Below, one piece after another: positions 47,495 to 58,166 of a stretch of 64,000 bases of DNA. Origin of the DNA: Citrobacter sp. MGH106. GTDB lineage: Bacteria > Pseudomonadota > Gammaproteobacteria > Enterobacterales > Enterobacteriaceae. The stretch is from contig NZ_KQ089822.1 of assembly GCF_001037495.1 (NCBI RefSeq), positions 3,491,938 through 3,555,937 of the forward strand, in the 5' to 3' direction. The notes beneath the pieces were generated by a model, which saw nothing but the letters and a program-made list of their open reading frames with translations, did not search any database and was not told the DNA's origin. Made by a program: the position numbers and the translations under genes. Numbering within the stretch: the stretch's first letter is position 1; each line of letters starts with the position of its first letter.

Positions 47495-49081
47495 ATGAAA
47501 CAGAAAAAAGCCTGGAGTTTTTTTCAGAGCCTGGGGAAGGCATTTATGTACCCAATCGCTCTGTTAAGCGTATGCGGCATGATGTTAGGTTTGGGAAGTG
47601 GATTAGCCAGCGAGGAAATGGCCAAATTAATTCCTGTACTAGGGTTCCCTATCGTTAAATCATTTCTGGATTTTGTTGTTAATTTAGGGCTATTTGCTTT
47701 TGTTAATTTACCGGTGTTATTTGCAATCGCTATCCCGTTGGGCCTGCTGAAAGAAAAAGAAGATAAAGCATATGGTGCATTCTCCGGCCTGGTGGGTTTT
47801 ATGGCAATGCATTTAGGGACAAACTTCTATCTGAAAACCCATGGTCTGTTAGTTCCCGTCGACCAGATATCTACACATGGACAAACTATCATTCTGGGAA
47901 TTCAGTCATACAACACCAGTGTACTTGGGGGGATTGTTGCTGGGTTGATGGTATTCACTATGTATAAGCGGATCGTCAATCTACGCATCCCTGAGTCGCT
48001 GGGATTCTATAGCGGCCCGCGTCTTGCGCCGATCATTACGTTAATTGTCATGAGTGTTTTCGGTATCATTATTCCCTTCGTATGGCCGCCGTTCTTTAAC
48101 CTCTTTATGTTAATCGGCCACTGGATATCTACCTCTGGCCCAATAGGTTATTTCTTCTATGCCGTTGCAGAGCGCGTAACGATTCCCTTCGGACTAAACC
48201 ATTTAGTCACTTCCGTATTCAGATTTACACCAATCGGTGGTTCAGCGATCATCAACGGTGAAGAATATTACGGTACCCTCAATATGTTTATGGCCTATGT
48301 CAAAGAGAATGCCGTCATTCCCCTGGACCTTGCTGGTAAAATGGAACAGGGAAAGCTAATGATCCAGTATGGTTTAGCTGGCGCGGCTCTCGCTATGTAT
48401 CAGACTGCCCATGTACAAAATCGTAAGGCTATTAAAGCACTTTTGATTTCTGCGGTGCTGACTGTAATTATTGGTGGTGTTAGCGAACCAATAGAGTTTT
48501 TATTTCTGTTTGTCAGTCCTGTTTTGTTTGTGTTCCATGCTTTCATGAATGGTTTTGCTAATATGTTCCTACCGTATCTCGGTGTTAAAATGGGATTTAC
48601 TGGCGATTTGATTCAATTTATGAGTTTTGGCGTATTGCGCGGAACAAGAACCGGCTGGCCAGTGGCTGTCTGTGTAGAAATAGCCTACTTCTTTATTTAT
48701 TACGCGGTGTTTAAATGGGCCATTCTTAAATATAACCTGATGACCGTCGGCAGAGAAGATAGTGACCAGACACCTTCAGCAACAGCAACTGAGGTTGTAG
48801 TACCTGTTGCACAACCTCAGATAAATACCAATATGGGCCCCAGCACAGCAGAAAAAATGATTGAGGCCCTGGGTGGTAAGGAAAATATCGTATCACTGGA
48901 TAACTGTGTTACACGTTTACGTCTGACAATCAACGATATGGAGATAATAGACGAGACGGCCATTAAAAGGCAGGGAGGGATCGCTATTGTCAAACTCGAC
49001 AAAAACACCCTGCAAGTCATTATTGGTACAAAAGTTATCGCCTTGCGTAAAGAAATGGACCAATATATGGAGTCATACTGA
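47495..49081 (+). CDS. PTS EIICB component, MalX/glucose-family
   Basis: This 528-residue permease has an N-terminal IIC domain with about ten membrane helices (GFANMFLPYLGVK, GVSEPIEFLFLFVSP). A Thr/Pro/Val linker at about 430-450 follows. The C-terminal IIB domain has the phosphorylated Cys471 in SLDNCVTRLRLT. It resembles MalX (530 aa) of the glucose/glucoside family. No IIA domain is present, so IIA-Glc (Crr) probably supplies phosphate. It is the first enzyme gene after the antiterminator, and its stop overlaps the next start (TGATG). The sugar is unknown. Confidence 0.9.
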   Translation: MKQKKAWSFFQSLGKAFMYPIALLSVCGMMLGLGSGLASEEMAKLIPVLGFPIVKSFLDFVVNLGLFAFVNLPVLFAIAIPLGLLKEKEDKAYGAFSGLVGFMAMHLGTNFYLKTHGLLVPVDQISTHGQTIILGIQSYNTSVLGGIVAGLMVFTMYKRIVNLRIPESLGFYSGPRLAPIITLIVMSVFGIIIPFVWPPFFNLFMLIGHWISTSGPIGYFFYAVAERVTIPFGLNHLVTSVFRFTPIGGSAIINGEEYYGTLNMFMAYVKENAVIPLDLAGKMEQGKLMIQYGLAGAALAMYQTAHVQNRKAIKALLISAVLTVIIGGVSEPIEFLFLFVSPVLFVFHAFMNGFANMFLPYLGVKMGFTGDLIQFMSFGVLRGTRTGWPVAVCVEIAYFFIYYAVFKWAILKYNLMTVGREDSDQTPSATATEVVVPVAQPQINTNMGPSTAEKMIEALGGKENIVSLDNCVTRLRLTINDMEIIDETAIKRQGGIAIVKLDKNTLQVIIGTKVIALRKEMDQYMESY

Positions 49082-50265
49082 TGGATATTTTTAACACTCC
49101 TGTTTCCCGAAAAGGAACGTACTGTACTCAGTGGGACTTCTGCGAAGATAGGTTCGGCGTAAAAGATATTATTCCGTTTTCAATATCAGATATGGATTTA
49201 CCAATGCCGGAAGCGATAACCAACGCATTACGAAAAAGACTGGAACATCCTATCCTCGGATATAGTCGCTGGCAACATAGCGAATATCTCAATTCGATAT
49301 GCCATTGGTATGGTCAGAAATATGATACGGAGATCGATGCTAATTGGATCACCTATAGCCCAAGTGTGATGTACTCTATCGCCAAAGCACTAGAGTTATT
49401 AACTGATTATGAAGATAACATTCTGATATTTACTCCGGCATATAATGCGTTCTTTGATGTTATCAAAAACACCGGAAGAAAATTAACTACTTCAACATTG
49501 ATTCGGGAACAAGACGGTCGATATAGCCTAGACTGGAATGATTTTAATACCAAGGCAAAGCATGCAAAGATAATTTTATTGTGTAATCCACATAATCCTA
49601 CAGGAAAAGTGTGGTCTGAAGATGAACTGATAAAGATCTCAGAAATCTGTTCAAAAAATAACTGTTGGTTATTATCCGATGAGATCCACAGCGATTTCAC
49701 ATTTAGCCACAAATTCACCTCTGTACTTAAGTTACATTATGATAAAACAGTTGTTTTTAACTCCATCTCAAAAACATTTAATGTCCCAGCTCTAACGGGT
49801 TCTTATCTTATTACACCTGATAATAATTTTAATGAGAAATTCAGGTTGATAACTCGATACAGGGATTTTGTCAACTCGCCATCAGTATTGAATATCATTG
49901 CCACTATCGTTGCTTATAATGAATGTGATGGATGGTTACACGAATTAAGAACACATCTTAGATCCAACGTTGATTTTGCAGTTAATTATGTTAAGGAAAA
50001 TATTTCATCGCTGCTACTCAAAGAATCTGAAGGTTGTTACTTTGCGTGGATAGACTGCTCACAAATCAGTTGTTCGTTCGATAAATTCTATTCAAGATTA
50101 ATTCATGAAGGAAAAGTCGGGATTATGGCTGGCAGTGTATATGGGCCTGGCGGAGAGAACTTCTTACGGCTTAATCTGGCATGTAGTAGAGAAAAACTAC
50201 ATCAGGGCTTATGTCGGGTCGCTTATGTTATTGATAAAATAAATCAGGAAAATAAACATGAATAA
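49081..50265 (+). CDS. MalY/PatB-type PLP-dependent C-S lyase/aminotransferase
   Basis: This 394-residue fold-type I PLP enzyme has SDEIHSDF (cofactor Asp) and SISKTFNVPALTGSY (Schiff-base Lys), the MalY/PatB pattern. It also has LCNPHNPTGKVW and the C-terminal FLRLNLACSRE substrate-binding Arg. Enzymes of this subgroup cleave C-S bonds of cystathionine and Cys conjugates, releasing ammonia, pyruvate and a thiol. Co-location with a MalX-like PTS recalls the E. coli malXY pair, but the next two genes differ. Translation is coupled to the permease by overlap. Substrate unknown. Confidence 0.88.
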   Translation: MDIFNTPVSRKGTYCTQWDFCEDRFGVKDIIPFSISDMDLPMPEAITNALRKRLEHPILGYSRWQHSEYLNSICHWYGQKYDTEIDANWITYSPSVMYSIAKALELLTDYEDNILIFTPAYNAFFDVIKNTGRKLTTSTLIREQDGRYSLDWNDFNTKAKHAKIILLCNPHNPTGKVWSEDELIKISEICSKNNCWLLSDEIHSDFTFSHKFTSVLKLHYDKTVVFNSISKTFNVPALTGSYLITPDNNFNEKFRLITRYRDFVNSPSVLNIIATIVAYNECDGWLHELRTHLRSNVDFAVNYVKENISSLLLKESEGCYFAWIDCSQISCSFDKFYSRLIHEGKVGIMAGSVYGPGGENFLRLNLACSREKLHQGLCRVAYVIDKINQENKHE

Positions 50266-50854
50266 TACTGATATCATCTCTCTCATTAAAACCTTCATGC
50301 GTAATGAACACAAAGCAGTTGAAGAAATAATTAACGCGCCACTTTCAGAAACAGCAAGTTTAGTCAAAGTAATCCAATCTTGCAGAGGGAAAGTTGTTTT
50401 TATCGGCGTGGGAAAATCAGGAATAATTGCTAAAAAACTGGCTGCTACATTTTCCAGCACAGGCACCCCCTCATTTTTTATTCATGGAACAGAAGCTGTT
50501 CATGGTGATCTGGGTATGGTTACCAGCGAAGATGTAGTTATCTTGATATCCAATAGTGGTGAAACAACAGAACTGTTAGCTACCTTGCCAAGTCTAAAAA
50601 AGATGAATAATTTTTTAGTCTCATTTACCCGAAGCCACAACTCATCGCTGGCTACTAATTGCAATTTATCTGTAGAAATCCCGGTGAGAAACGAAGCAGA
50701 TAACTTAGGTCTTGCTCCATCCTGTTCTTCAACTGCTGTTCTTGTCGTGGGAGATGCCGTGGCCCTCGCCCTGTCAGAACTAAAGCAGTTTACCCGGACC
50801 GATTTTGGTCTATTTCATCCTGGAGGTGCTCTCGGCGTTAAAGCAAATTCATAA
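50258..50854 (+). CDS. SIS-domain sugar-phosphate isomerase (KdsD/GutQ-like, no CBS)
   Basis: This 198-residue SIS protein resembles arabinose-5-phosphate isomerases: VFIGVGKSGIIAKKLAATFSSTG, HGDLGMVTSEDV, SNSGETTELL and the family ending FGLFHPGGALG. KdsD and GutQ (about 325 aa) carry two extra CBS domains that are missing here. It would interconvert an aldose and a ketose phosphate. It overlaps the lyase gene by 8 bp, so it is the third enzyme of the operon. The substrate is probably the phosphosugar delivered by the PTS, an inference. Confidence 0.87.
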   Translation: MNNTDIISLIKTFMRNEHKAVEEIINAPLSETASLVKVIQSCRGKVVFIGVGKSGIIAKKLAATFSSTGTPSFFIHGTEAVHGDLGMVTSEDVVILISNSGETTELLATLPSLKKMNNFLVSFTRSHNSSLATNCNLSVEIPVRNEADNLGLAPSCSSTAVLVVGDAVALALSELKQFTRTDFGLFHPGGALGVKANS

Positions 50855-50927
50855 CTTGTGTCATTTTTATTGTAACCGGTCTACGCCATCACAACCTGAT
50901 GGCGTTCTCAGGTCTGAGGTATTAGAT

Positions 50928-51881
50928 ATGAAAAATATATTAATCACCGTTTCCAGTTTTTCAGCTCGTTGTGTTACAGGTTGCAAGTTACTGCGCGATA
51001 ACCAGTTTAATCTCATTTTTAAGAACAATATTACTCATCTTATTCAATCTGAACCGGATGACGTGCGTGAATCTATTGATGCAGTCATTGCCGGAACAGA
51101 TTGTTATGACGCAAGTGTGTTTTCTCTTCTACCAAAACTGAAAATCATCTCAAGATTTGGCACCGGTATTGATAATATAGATACAGAGGCGGCAAAAAAA
51201 GCAGGTATTGTGGTTAATAATGCCCGAGGACTCAATGCCAATGCGGTTGCTGAGTTTATAATCGGACTTATTTTCTCTGGTCTAAGAAATATTCCCGGTA
51301 ATCACATGGACATGCAAAATGGTTACTGGGGATACTCGCTGGGAAATGAATTAAATAGTAAACGAGTGGGATTATTAGGTTTTGGGAATATAGCAAAAAC
51401 CCTGGTTAAGAGGTTATCCGGTTTCGACATTGAAATTCTCGCATACGACAAATTCCCGGATCACGAGATGGCTGATAAAATGGCGGTAAAGTTTGTGTCA
51501 ATTGACGACATCTTCATGCAGTCTAACGTCATTATCGTTCTTCTCCCATACACACCATCATTAGAGAATTTTATCAGTCACAAATATCTTTCTATGATGA
51601 GAAATGGTGCCTTGCTTATCAATGCTGCTCGAGGGAAATTAATAGATGAACGAGCGTTGTTGCAGGTAACTGATGAAAGGAATGTACATTCCGCTCTCGA
51701 CGTATTTCAGCATGAACCGCTACCACAATTCAGCCCTTTGCTACATTCCAGAAATATTATCACTACACCGCACATCGCTGCTGCGACGGTAGAATCGTAC
51801 CATCAGACAGGGATCCATGCTGCGAAGTCAGTTATTGATTTTTTTGCTGGTAAAGCAATAGAAAATATTTGTAATGAGTAA
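50928..51881 (+). CDS. D-isomer-specific 2-hydroxyacid dehydrogenase
   Basis: This 317-residue NAD-dependent dehydrogenase resembles phosphoglycerate or glyoxylate reductases. The ATG at 50928 has GAGGT upstream; an earlier frame start at 50805 overlaps the isomerase and lacks homology. The nucleotide motif is GLLGFGNIAKTL. Active-site strings are ISRFGTGIDNID, INAARGKLIDERAL (Arg) and TTPHIAAAT (His). It is the last gene of the PTS operon, 73 bp after the isomerase, and followed by a hairpin. A substrate such as a sugar acid is possible but unknown. Confidence 0.88.
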   Translation: MKNILITVSSFSARCVTGCKLLRDNQFNLIFKNNITHLIQSEPDDVRESIDAVIAGTDCYDASVFSLLPKLKIISRFGTGIDNIDTEAAKKAGIVVNNARGLNANAVAEFIIGLIFSGLRNIPGNHMDMQNGYWGYSLGNELNSKRVGLLGFGNIAKTLVKRLSGFDIEILAYDKFPDHEMADKMAVKFVSIDDIFMQSNVIIVLLPYTPSLENFISHKYLSMMRNGALLINAARGKLIDERALLQVTDERNVHSALDVFQHEPLPQFSPLLHSRNIITTPHIAAATVESYHQTGIHAAKSVIDFFAGKAIENICNE

Positions 51882-51890
51882 AACGACGAA

Positions 51891-51916
51891 AGCCTGAATC
51901 ATTGCTGATTCAGGCT
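51891..51916. terminator. Terminator between the PTS operon and aspV
   Basis: AGCCTGAATCA (51891-51901) pairs perfectly with TGATTCAGGCT (51906-51916). The T-rich tail on the minus side suits aspV; it can also end the operon. Confidence 0.88.
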
Positions 51917-51926
51917 CTCTGAATAG

Positions 51927-52003
51927 TGGCGGAATGGACGGGACTCGAACCCGCGACCCCCTGCGTGACAGGCAGGTATTCTAACCAACTGAACTACCAC
52001 TCC
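51927..52003 (-). tRNA. aspV: tRNA-Asp (anticodon GTC)
   Basis: A 77-nt tRNA gene with encoded CCA. The anticodon arm reads CCTGTCACGCAGG. Its position next to dnaQ identifies aspV. The acceptor stem has one compensated pair change compared with aspU. Confidence 0.95.
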
Positions 52004-52137
52004 GCGTTGTGTTCCGCTTGGGAACGAAGCGAATATTACGGATTGCCTTGCACCTCGTCAACGCTTTTTCTCACGTTTTTTAATCGTTTGCTGCAAAAAT
52101 CACCCGAATGGCCATTTCTACACTGTAAATGCGTAAA

Positions 52138-52866
52138 CTATGCCCGCCAGAGACAACTTCCGCCTTTCTTCTGAACCAGATCGAGGCGCGATTCATGGGC
52201 CGCTAACTCTTCCTCAGTGGCGAAAACAACGCGTAACTTGCTGGAGTGGCGCACAATGCGCTGGATCCCGGTATCATTCTGCTGCTGACTGTCGCCTTCC
52301 ATTGAAAACGCCATCGTTGTCTGCCCACCAGTCATCATCAGATAAACGTCGGCCAGAATCTGGGCATCGAGTAACGCGCCGTGTAATGTACGCTTACTGT
52401 TGTCTATCTCGTAACGTGAGCACAATGCATCAAGGCTGTTACGCTTACCAGGAAACATTTTCCTCGCCAGCGCCAGGCTATCAGTCACTTTACAGAATGT
52501 ATTTGTTTTCGGGATATCACGATTAAGCTTCGCGAACTCGTAGTCCATAAAGCCGATATCGAACGATGCGTTATGAATGACCAGTTCAGCGCCACGAATA
52601 TAGTCTAAAAACTCATCGGCCACATCGGCAAACGTGGGTTTATCCAGCAGGAATTCATCCGCGATTCCGTGTACACCAAATGCTTCCGGGTCCACCAGCC
52701 GATCCGGCTTAAGGTAAACATGGAAGTTATTACCGGTCAGGCGGCGGTTCACCACTTCAACCGCACCGATCTCAATAATCTTGTGGCCTTCGTAGTGGGC
52801 GCCAATCTGGTTCATACCGGTGGTTTCGGTATCGAGGACGATCTGTCGTGTAATTCCAGTGCTCAT
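52138..52866 (-). CDS. dnaQ: DNA polymerase III epsilon subunit (proofreading exonuclease)
   Basis: This 242-residue protein is one short of E. coli DnaQ, started at the ATG at 52866 (MSTGITRQIVLDTETTGM). DEDDh motifs are visible: DTET (Asp12, Glu14), VIHNASFDIGF and the final HGALLDAQIL. The C-terminal segment LDLVQKKGGSCLWRA binds the alpha subunit. It removes mispaired bases. It is divergent from rnhA, with 64 bp between starts, as in E. coli. Confidence 0.98.
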   Translation of the reverse strand: MSTGITRQIVLDTETTGMNQIGAHYEGHKIIEIGAVEVVNRRLTGNNFHVYLKPDRLVDPEAFGVHGIADEFLLDKPTFADVADEFLDYIRGAELVIHNASFDIGFMDYEFAKLNRDIPKTNTFCKVTDSLALARKMFPGKRNSLDALCSRYEIDNSKRTLHGALLDAQILADVYLMMTGGQTTMAFSMEGDSQQQNDTGIQRIVRHSSKLRVVFATEEELAAHESRLDLVQKKGGSCLWRA

Positions 52867-52930
52867 AGCGGTCATTTATGTCAGACTTATCGTTTGATTT
52901 CGATTTGCTAAAACAGGAAGTCTACCAGAG

Positions 52931-53398
52931 ATGCTTAAACAGGTAGAAATTTTCACCGATGGTTCTTGCCTGGGAAATCCAGGGCCTGGTGGTTATGGGG
53001 CAATTCTACGCTATCGCGGACGTGAAAAAACCTTCAGCGAAGGGTATAACCTGACCACCAATAATCGTATGGAGTTGATGGCCGCAATCGTCGCGCTGGA
53101 GGCACTAAAAGAACAGTGCGAAGTGGTTCTCAGTACCGATAGCCAGTATGTACGTCAGGGCATTACTCAATGGATCCACAACTGGAAAAAACGCGGTTGG
53201 AAAACTGCAGATAAAAAGCCAGTGAAGAATGTCGATCTCTGGAAGCGTCTGGATGCCGCGCTGGGCCAGCATCAAATTAAATGGGAATGGGTAAAAGGCC
53301 ACGCGGGTCACCCGGAAAACGAACGCTGTGATGAACTTGCGCGCGCTGCAGCGATGAGTCCCAGTCAGGATGATGTTGGATATCAGGCCGAGACTTAA
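52931..53398 (+). CDS. rnhA: Ribonuclease HI
   Basis: This 155-residue enzyme is the same length as E. coli RNase HI. The four active-site acids are visible: Asp10 ([11 protein letters not shown]), Glu48 (NRMELMAA), Asp70 (STDSQYV) and Asp134 (RCDELAR). It degrades RNA in RNA-DNA hybrids, restricting replication to oriC. The stop overlaps the convergent yafS by 4 bp. Confidence 0.98.
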   Translation: MLKQVEIFTDGSCLGNPGPGGYGAILRYRGREKTFSEGYNLTTNNRMELMAAIVALEALKEQCEVVLSTDSQYVRQGITQWIHNWKKRGWKTADKKPVKNVDLWKRLDAALGQHQIKWEWVKGHAGHPENERCDELARAAAMSPSQDDVGYQAET

Positions 53399-54117
53399 GC
53401 GTCAGGCTTGCGGTATTGCCGGGTTGCGCCAACGGCCTGGCGGATACGTGCTTTGCTTTTATTTTGTTTCATCGGATTAAGCGTAAGCGGGATTGTTCGC
53501 TTACGTGCAACAATCAGTTGTAAACACCCTAACGCCGGAACATGTGCGCTTAACAGTTTCCCCCCTTGTTTACTCCAGGGCAAAACGTGAAAACGGCTGT
53601 AGTGCAACACTTCAAAATTCAGCAAAGAGAGCCAGTCCAGTTGACGCATCAGCGTAAACATCCGGCTGTTATAGGGCGATGTTTTACGTAATACCGGCAC
53701 CAGTTTACGCAAGCCCATCAGGCTAACCGGATTAAATCCACTGACTATCAGCCAGCCATCATCAATAAGCACACGGTCTGCCTCCCGCATTAAGCGATGT
53801 GGATCGGCACACCAAGGCAAAGTATGCGCCAGCAAACAGACATCGACGGATTTATCGGCGAAGGGAAGATGTAACGGATCGGCCAGCACCTGCATCGGTG
53901 AACCTTGCGCAGAAACATTTACCTGATGAGAAACCGCGCACGCTTCAGAATTGATTTCTGCGCTTAAATTGCCAATCTTAAGCAGATGAAAACCGTACAT
54001 TTTTGCGAACCACGGGTTAAGCTCATTCTCCAGCGCCTCACGATAGTGCTCGCCCCAGGGTAAATCATCCCAGCTAACGGGCGCTACGACAGTTTGAGGG
54101 ATCCTTGCCGGTTTCAT
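53395..54117 (-). CDS. yafS: Methyltransferase-like protein YafS
   Basis: This 240-residue protein matches E. coli YafS (240 aa) when started at the second Met. A methyltransferase type 11 fold is likely: [25 protein letters not shown] and [18 protein letters not shown]. The Gly-rich SAM loop is degenerate. Function unknown. It is divergent from gloB and tail-to-tail with rnhA. The C-terminus is strongly basic ([21 protein letters not shown]). Confidence 0.92.
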   Translation of the reverse strand: MKPARIPQTVVAPVSWDDLPWGEHYREALENELNPWFAKMYGFHLLKIGNLSAEINSEACAVSHQVNVSAQGSPMQVLADPLHLPFADKSVDVCLLAHTLPWCADPHRLMREADRVLIDDGWLIVSGFNPVSLMGLRKLVPVLRKTSPYNSRMFTLMRQLDWLSLLNFEVLHYSRFHVLPWSKQGGKLLSAHVPALGCLQLIVARKRTIPLTLNPMKQNKSKARIRQAVGATRQYRKPDA

Positions 54118-54150
54118 CACAACCTTCCGTTATGCATTGAGAGGTATTTT

Positions 54151-54906
54151 ATGAATCTTAACAGCATTCCCGCATTTCAGGACAATTACATCTGGGTCCT
54201 GACAAATAATGAAGGCCACTGCCTTATTGTGGATCCTGGCGAAGCAGCTCCGGTATTAAAAGCCATTGCTGAGCATAACTGGGTACCTGAGGCCATTTTC
54301 CTCACCCACCACCATCAGGATCACGTTGGCGGAGTGAAAGAACTTCTACAGCATTTTCCACAAATAGTGGTTTATGGCCCAGCAGAAACACAAGATAAGG
54401 GAACGACGCACATAGTCAAAGATGGCGATATCGCCCTCGTTTTAGAGCATGAATTTAGTATATTTGCTACCCCGGGTCACACTTTAGGACATATTTGTTA
54501 CTTTAGTCATCCTTATTTATTTTGCGGCGACACGCTCTTCTCTGGCGGCTGCGGCCGACTTTTTGAAGGCACAGCTTCGCAAATGTATCAATCACTTAAA
54601 AAAATAAGCGCCCTTCCTGACGATACATTGGTTTGTTGCGCACATGAATACACATTAGCAAATATGAAGTTTGCCTTAAGCATCCTTCCGCACGATTCGT
54701 TCATAAATGATTATTATCGTAAAGTTAATGAGTTACGCGTAAAAAAACAAATGACACTGCCCGTAATTCTGAAAAATGAGCGTCGAAATAATATTTTTTT
54801 AAGAACAGAAGATATTGATTTAATTAATGAAATTAACAAAGAAACAATATTGCAACAACCTGAAGAGCGTTTTGCCTGGTTAAGGTCAAAGAAAGATACG
54901 TTCTGA
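54151..54906 (+). CDS. gloB: Hydroxyacylglutathione hydrolase (glyoxalase II)
   Basis: This 251-residue metallo-beta-lactamase-fold enzyme is equal in length to E. coli GloB. The zinc motif [10 protein letters not shown] is complete. The other ligands appear in [16 protein letters not shown] and CAHEYT. It hydrolyses S-lactoylglutathione in methylglyoxal detoxification. The ATG at 54151 follows GAGAGG; the frame opens at 54094 without homology. The C-terminal third is more A/T-rich than neighbouring genes. Confidence 0.97.
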   Translation: MNLNSIPAFQDNYIWVLTNNEGHCLIVDPGEAAPVLKAIAEHNWVPEAIFLTHHHQDHVGGVKELLQHFPQIVVYGPAETQDKGTTHIVKDGDIALVLEHEFSIFATPGHTLGHICYFSHPYLFCGDTLFSGGCGRLFEGTASQMYQSLKKISALPDDTLVCCAHEYTLANMKFALSILPHDSFINDYYRKVNELRVKKQMTLPVILKNERRNNIFLRTEDIDLINEINKETILQQPEERFAWLRSKKDTF

Positions 54907-54977
54907 CAATTCCGGGTTGCCTTTTGAAAACTTCGCCGTTATGATCGGTCGTCTTTTAAGCAACTATTGACACACAC

Positions 54978-56336
54978 ATGAAGGCAAAAGCGATATTACT
55001 CGCCTCTGTCCTGCTTGTTGGGTGCCAGAATACTGGTAACGTCCAACAGCACGCACAGAGCCTTTCTGCAGCTGGTCAAGAGGAAGCAGGAAAGTTCACT
55101 AGTCAGGCGCGATGGATGGACGATGGGACATCTATCGCGGCCGATCAAGATTTGTGGGCTTTCATTGGTGACGAGCTAAAGATGGGAATTCCGGAAAACA
55201 ACCGGATTCGCGAACAAAAACAGAAGTATTTACGCAATAAGAGCTATCTCCACGATGTAACTTTACGGGCAGAGCCGTATATGTACTGGATAGCCGGGCA
55301 GGTTAAGAAACGTAACATGCCAATGGAACTGGTACTACTACCCATAGTGGAGAGCGCTTTTGATCCTCACGCAACGTCTGGCGCCAATGCCGCAGGTATT
55401 TGGCAGATCATTCCGAGCACGGGGCGCAATTATGGTTTAAAACAGACTCGCAGTTATGATGCACGTCGCGACATAGTGGCTTCCACCACTGCCGCGCTGG
55501 ACATGATGCAGCGTCTGAACAAGATGTTTGATGGCGACTGGCTGCTGACCGTTGCTGCTTATAATAGCGGTGAAGGTCGCGTGATGAAGGCAATCAAAGC
55601 GAACAAATCTCGTGGTAAGCCCACCGATTTCTGGTCGCTCCCTTTGCCTCAGGAAACGAAGCTATATGTGCCCAAAATGCTGGCATTGAGCGATATTCTC
55701 AAGAACAGCAAACGCTATGGCGTGCGTCTGCCAACCACAGACGAAAGCCGCGCGTTAGCACGTGTTCGTCTTAACAGTCCGGTTGAGATGGCTCAGGTTG
55801 CCGATATGGCGGGTATTTCCGTCAGCAAGCTGAAGACATTCAATGCAGGTGTGAAGGGCTCTACGTTGGGTGCCAGCGGCCCGCAATACGTGATGGTGCC
55901 AAAGAAGCACGCAGAGAAGTTGCGTGAATCTCTGGCCTCTGGCGAAATTGCAGCCGTGCAGTCAACGTTAGTTGCGGATAACACGCCACTGAACAGCCGT
56001 AGCTACAAGGTTCGCTCTGGCGATACACTTTCTGGCATCGCTTCACGTCTTGGCGTAAATGCGAAGGATCTTAAGCAGTGGAACAATCTGCGTGGATCTA
56101 CCCTGAAAGTGGGTCAAAGCCTGACCGTTGGTGCTGGCACCAGTGCGCAGCGACTGGCTAACAACAGCGATAGCATCACCTATCGTGTACGTAAAGGCGA
56201 CTCGCTTTCGAGCATTGCTAAACGTCACGGCGTTAACATTAAGGATGTGATGCGCTGGAACAGCGATACGGAAAATCTGCAACCAGGCGATCAGCTAACG
56301 TTGTTTGTAAAGAACAACGGTATGCCGGACTCCTGA
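54978..56336 (+). CDS. mltD: Membrane-bound lytic murein transglycosylase D
   Basis: This 452-residue lipoprotein has a lipobox LLVGC with Cys16. It has a lytic transglycosylase domain with catalytic Glu at about 125 (VESAFDPHATSGANAAGIWQI) and AAYNSGEGRV. Two LysM repeats lie at about 343-387 (YKVRSGDTLSGIASRLGV) and 400-445 (YRVRKGDSLSSIAKRHGV). It cleaves peptidoglycan to make anhydromuropeptides. Length and order match E. coli MltD. Confidence 0.98.
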   Translation: MKAKAILLASVLLVGCQNTGNVQQHAQSLSAAGQEEAGKFTSQARWMDDGTSIAADQDLWAFIGDELKMGIPENNRIREQKQKYLRNKSYLHDVTLRAEPYMYWIAGQVKKRNMPMELVLLPIVESAFDPHATSGANAAGIWQIIPSTGRNYGLKQTRSYDARRDIVASTTAALDMMQRLNKMFDGDWLLTVAAYNSGEGRVMKAIKANKSRGKPTDFWSLPLPQETKLYVPKMLALSDILKNSKRYGVRLPTTDESRALARVRLNSPVEMAQVADMAGISVSKLKTFNAGVKGSTLGASGPQYVMVPKKHAEKLRESLASGEIAAVQSTLVADNTPLNSRSYKVRSGDTLSGIASRLGVNAKDLKQWNNLRGSTLKVGQSLTVGAGTSAQRLANNSDSITYRVRKGDSLSSIAKRHGVNIKDVMRWNSDTENLQPGDQLTLFVKNNGMPDS

Positions 56337-56352
56337 TGAGATTATAAAAATT

Positions 56353-56379
56353 AAGGCACTGGTTTCCCCCCAGTGCCTT
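56353..56379. terminator. Bidirectional terminator between mltD and yafE
   Basis: AAGGCACTGG (56353-56362) pairs with CCAGTGCCTT (56370-56379), with a T-run to the right and A-rich sequence to the left. Confidence 0.92.
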
Positions 56380-56385
56380 TTTTAT

Positions 56386-57156
56386 TTATGCCGTTTTATG
56401 TGCTTCAACCATGATCGTGTCGCTGGTGAACGAACCGTCTTCCTGTAATTCAAAATACGCCTTCACTTCAGCAGAAGCACTCTCCTGATACAATCGGATA
56501 GCCTCTGTCAGTGCAACGGGAGTACGCATTCTCGCAACCCATGAACTGAATTCTAACGGCAGGCGATCTGTGAACAACGTATCGGCAATCATATTCGCGT
56601 CATTAATCAGAGACAGCCACTCACCGCTGGAATAGTTGCGCACATGCGAGGTATCGCGCAACGCTTCAACGGTTTGCAGCCAGATATCACGCACAGGGTG
56701 TCCGGGAGACATCATATCCATAATAATCAGCACACCGCTGGGTTTCAGTACGCGATTCACTTCCCGCAGCGCTTTCCCGACATCATGCCAGTGGTGCGCT
56801 GAATATCGGCTAATCACCACATCAAAAGTTTGATCCTCAAACGGCAGACTTTCAGCATACCCCTGTCGGATGGAAATATTCTCCAATCCCTTCTCTTTTG
56901 CCGTCTGTACAACCACCTCGAGCATCTGCGAAGATAAATCATACGCTACCACCTGCTTCACATTCTGTGCCGCAATAAAGCTGGCGTGCCCCGCACCACA
57001 TCCCATATCCAGTACACTTGCCTGCGGAAAAAAGGACAGTCGCTCGGCCAGTCGCTGCAAATCGCGCCCGGATGCATGTACCGCGCTGGTTAAATAGGCC
57101 TTTGCCTGAGAGCCAAACTGCTTTTCGACGTTGTCATGATGGGAGCGTGTTGTCAT
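56386..57156 (-). CDS. yafE: SAM-dependent methyltransferase YafE
   Basis: This 256-residue class I methyltransferase has the SAM loop VLDMGCGAGHASFIAAQ (about 50) and later motifs YDLSSQML, FEDQTFDVVISRYSAHHW and GVLIIMDMMSPG. It resembles UbiE/COQ5-type proteins. E. coli K-12 YafE is annotated shorter (207 aa); here the full N-terminus is present. The substrate is unknown. Confidence 0.92.
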   Translation of the reverse strand: MTTRSHHDNVEKQFGSQAKAYLTSAVHASGRDLQRLAERLSFFPQASVLDMGCGAGHASFIAAQNVKQVVAYDLSSQMLEVVVQTAKEKGLENISIRQGYAESLPFEDQTFDVVISRYSAHHWHDVGKALREVNRVLKPSGVLIIMDMMSPGHPVRDIWLQTVEALRDTSHVRNYSSGEWLSLINDANMIADTLFTDRLPLEFSSWVARMRTPVALTEAIRLYQESASAEVKAYFELQEDGSFTSDTIMVEAHKTA

Positions 57157-57234
57157 TGTGTTGTCCTTCGGTTGTTGTGAAATATAAAGGGCAGCACCAC
57201 TACAGGCCTGCCCTACGGCAGACCTGACACACCT

Positions 57235-58044
<810 letters not shown>

Positions 58045-58166
58045 TCAAACCTCTGTAACGTCAACCAGCCCGCAACCGGACTGGTTCTTCTGTTATAGGG
58101 ATTTTAGCACTCACTTTCAACGGACAATTGCAGTTTGTTTTGTAAGTAGGTACTTACATCGGTGAT

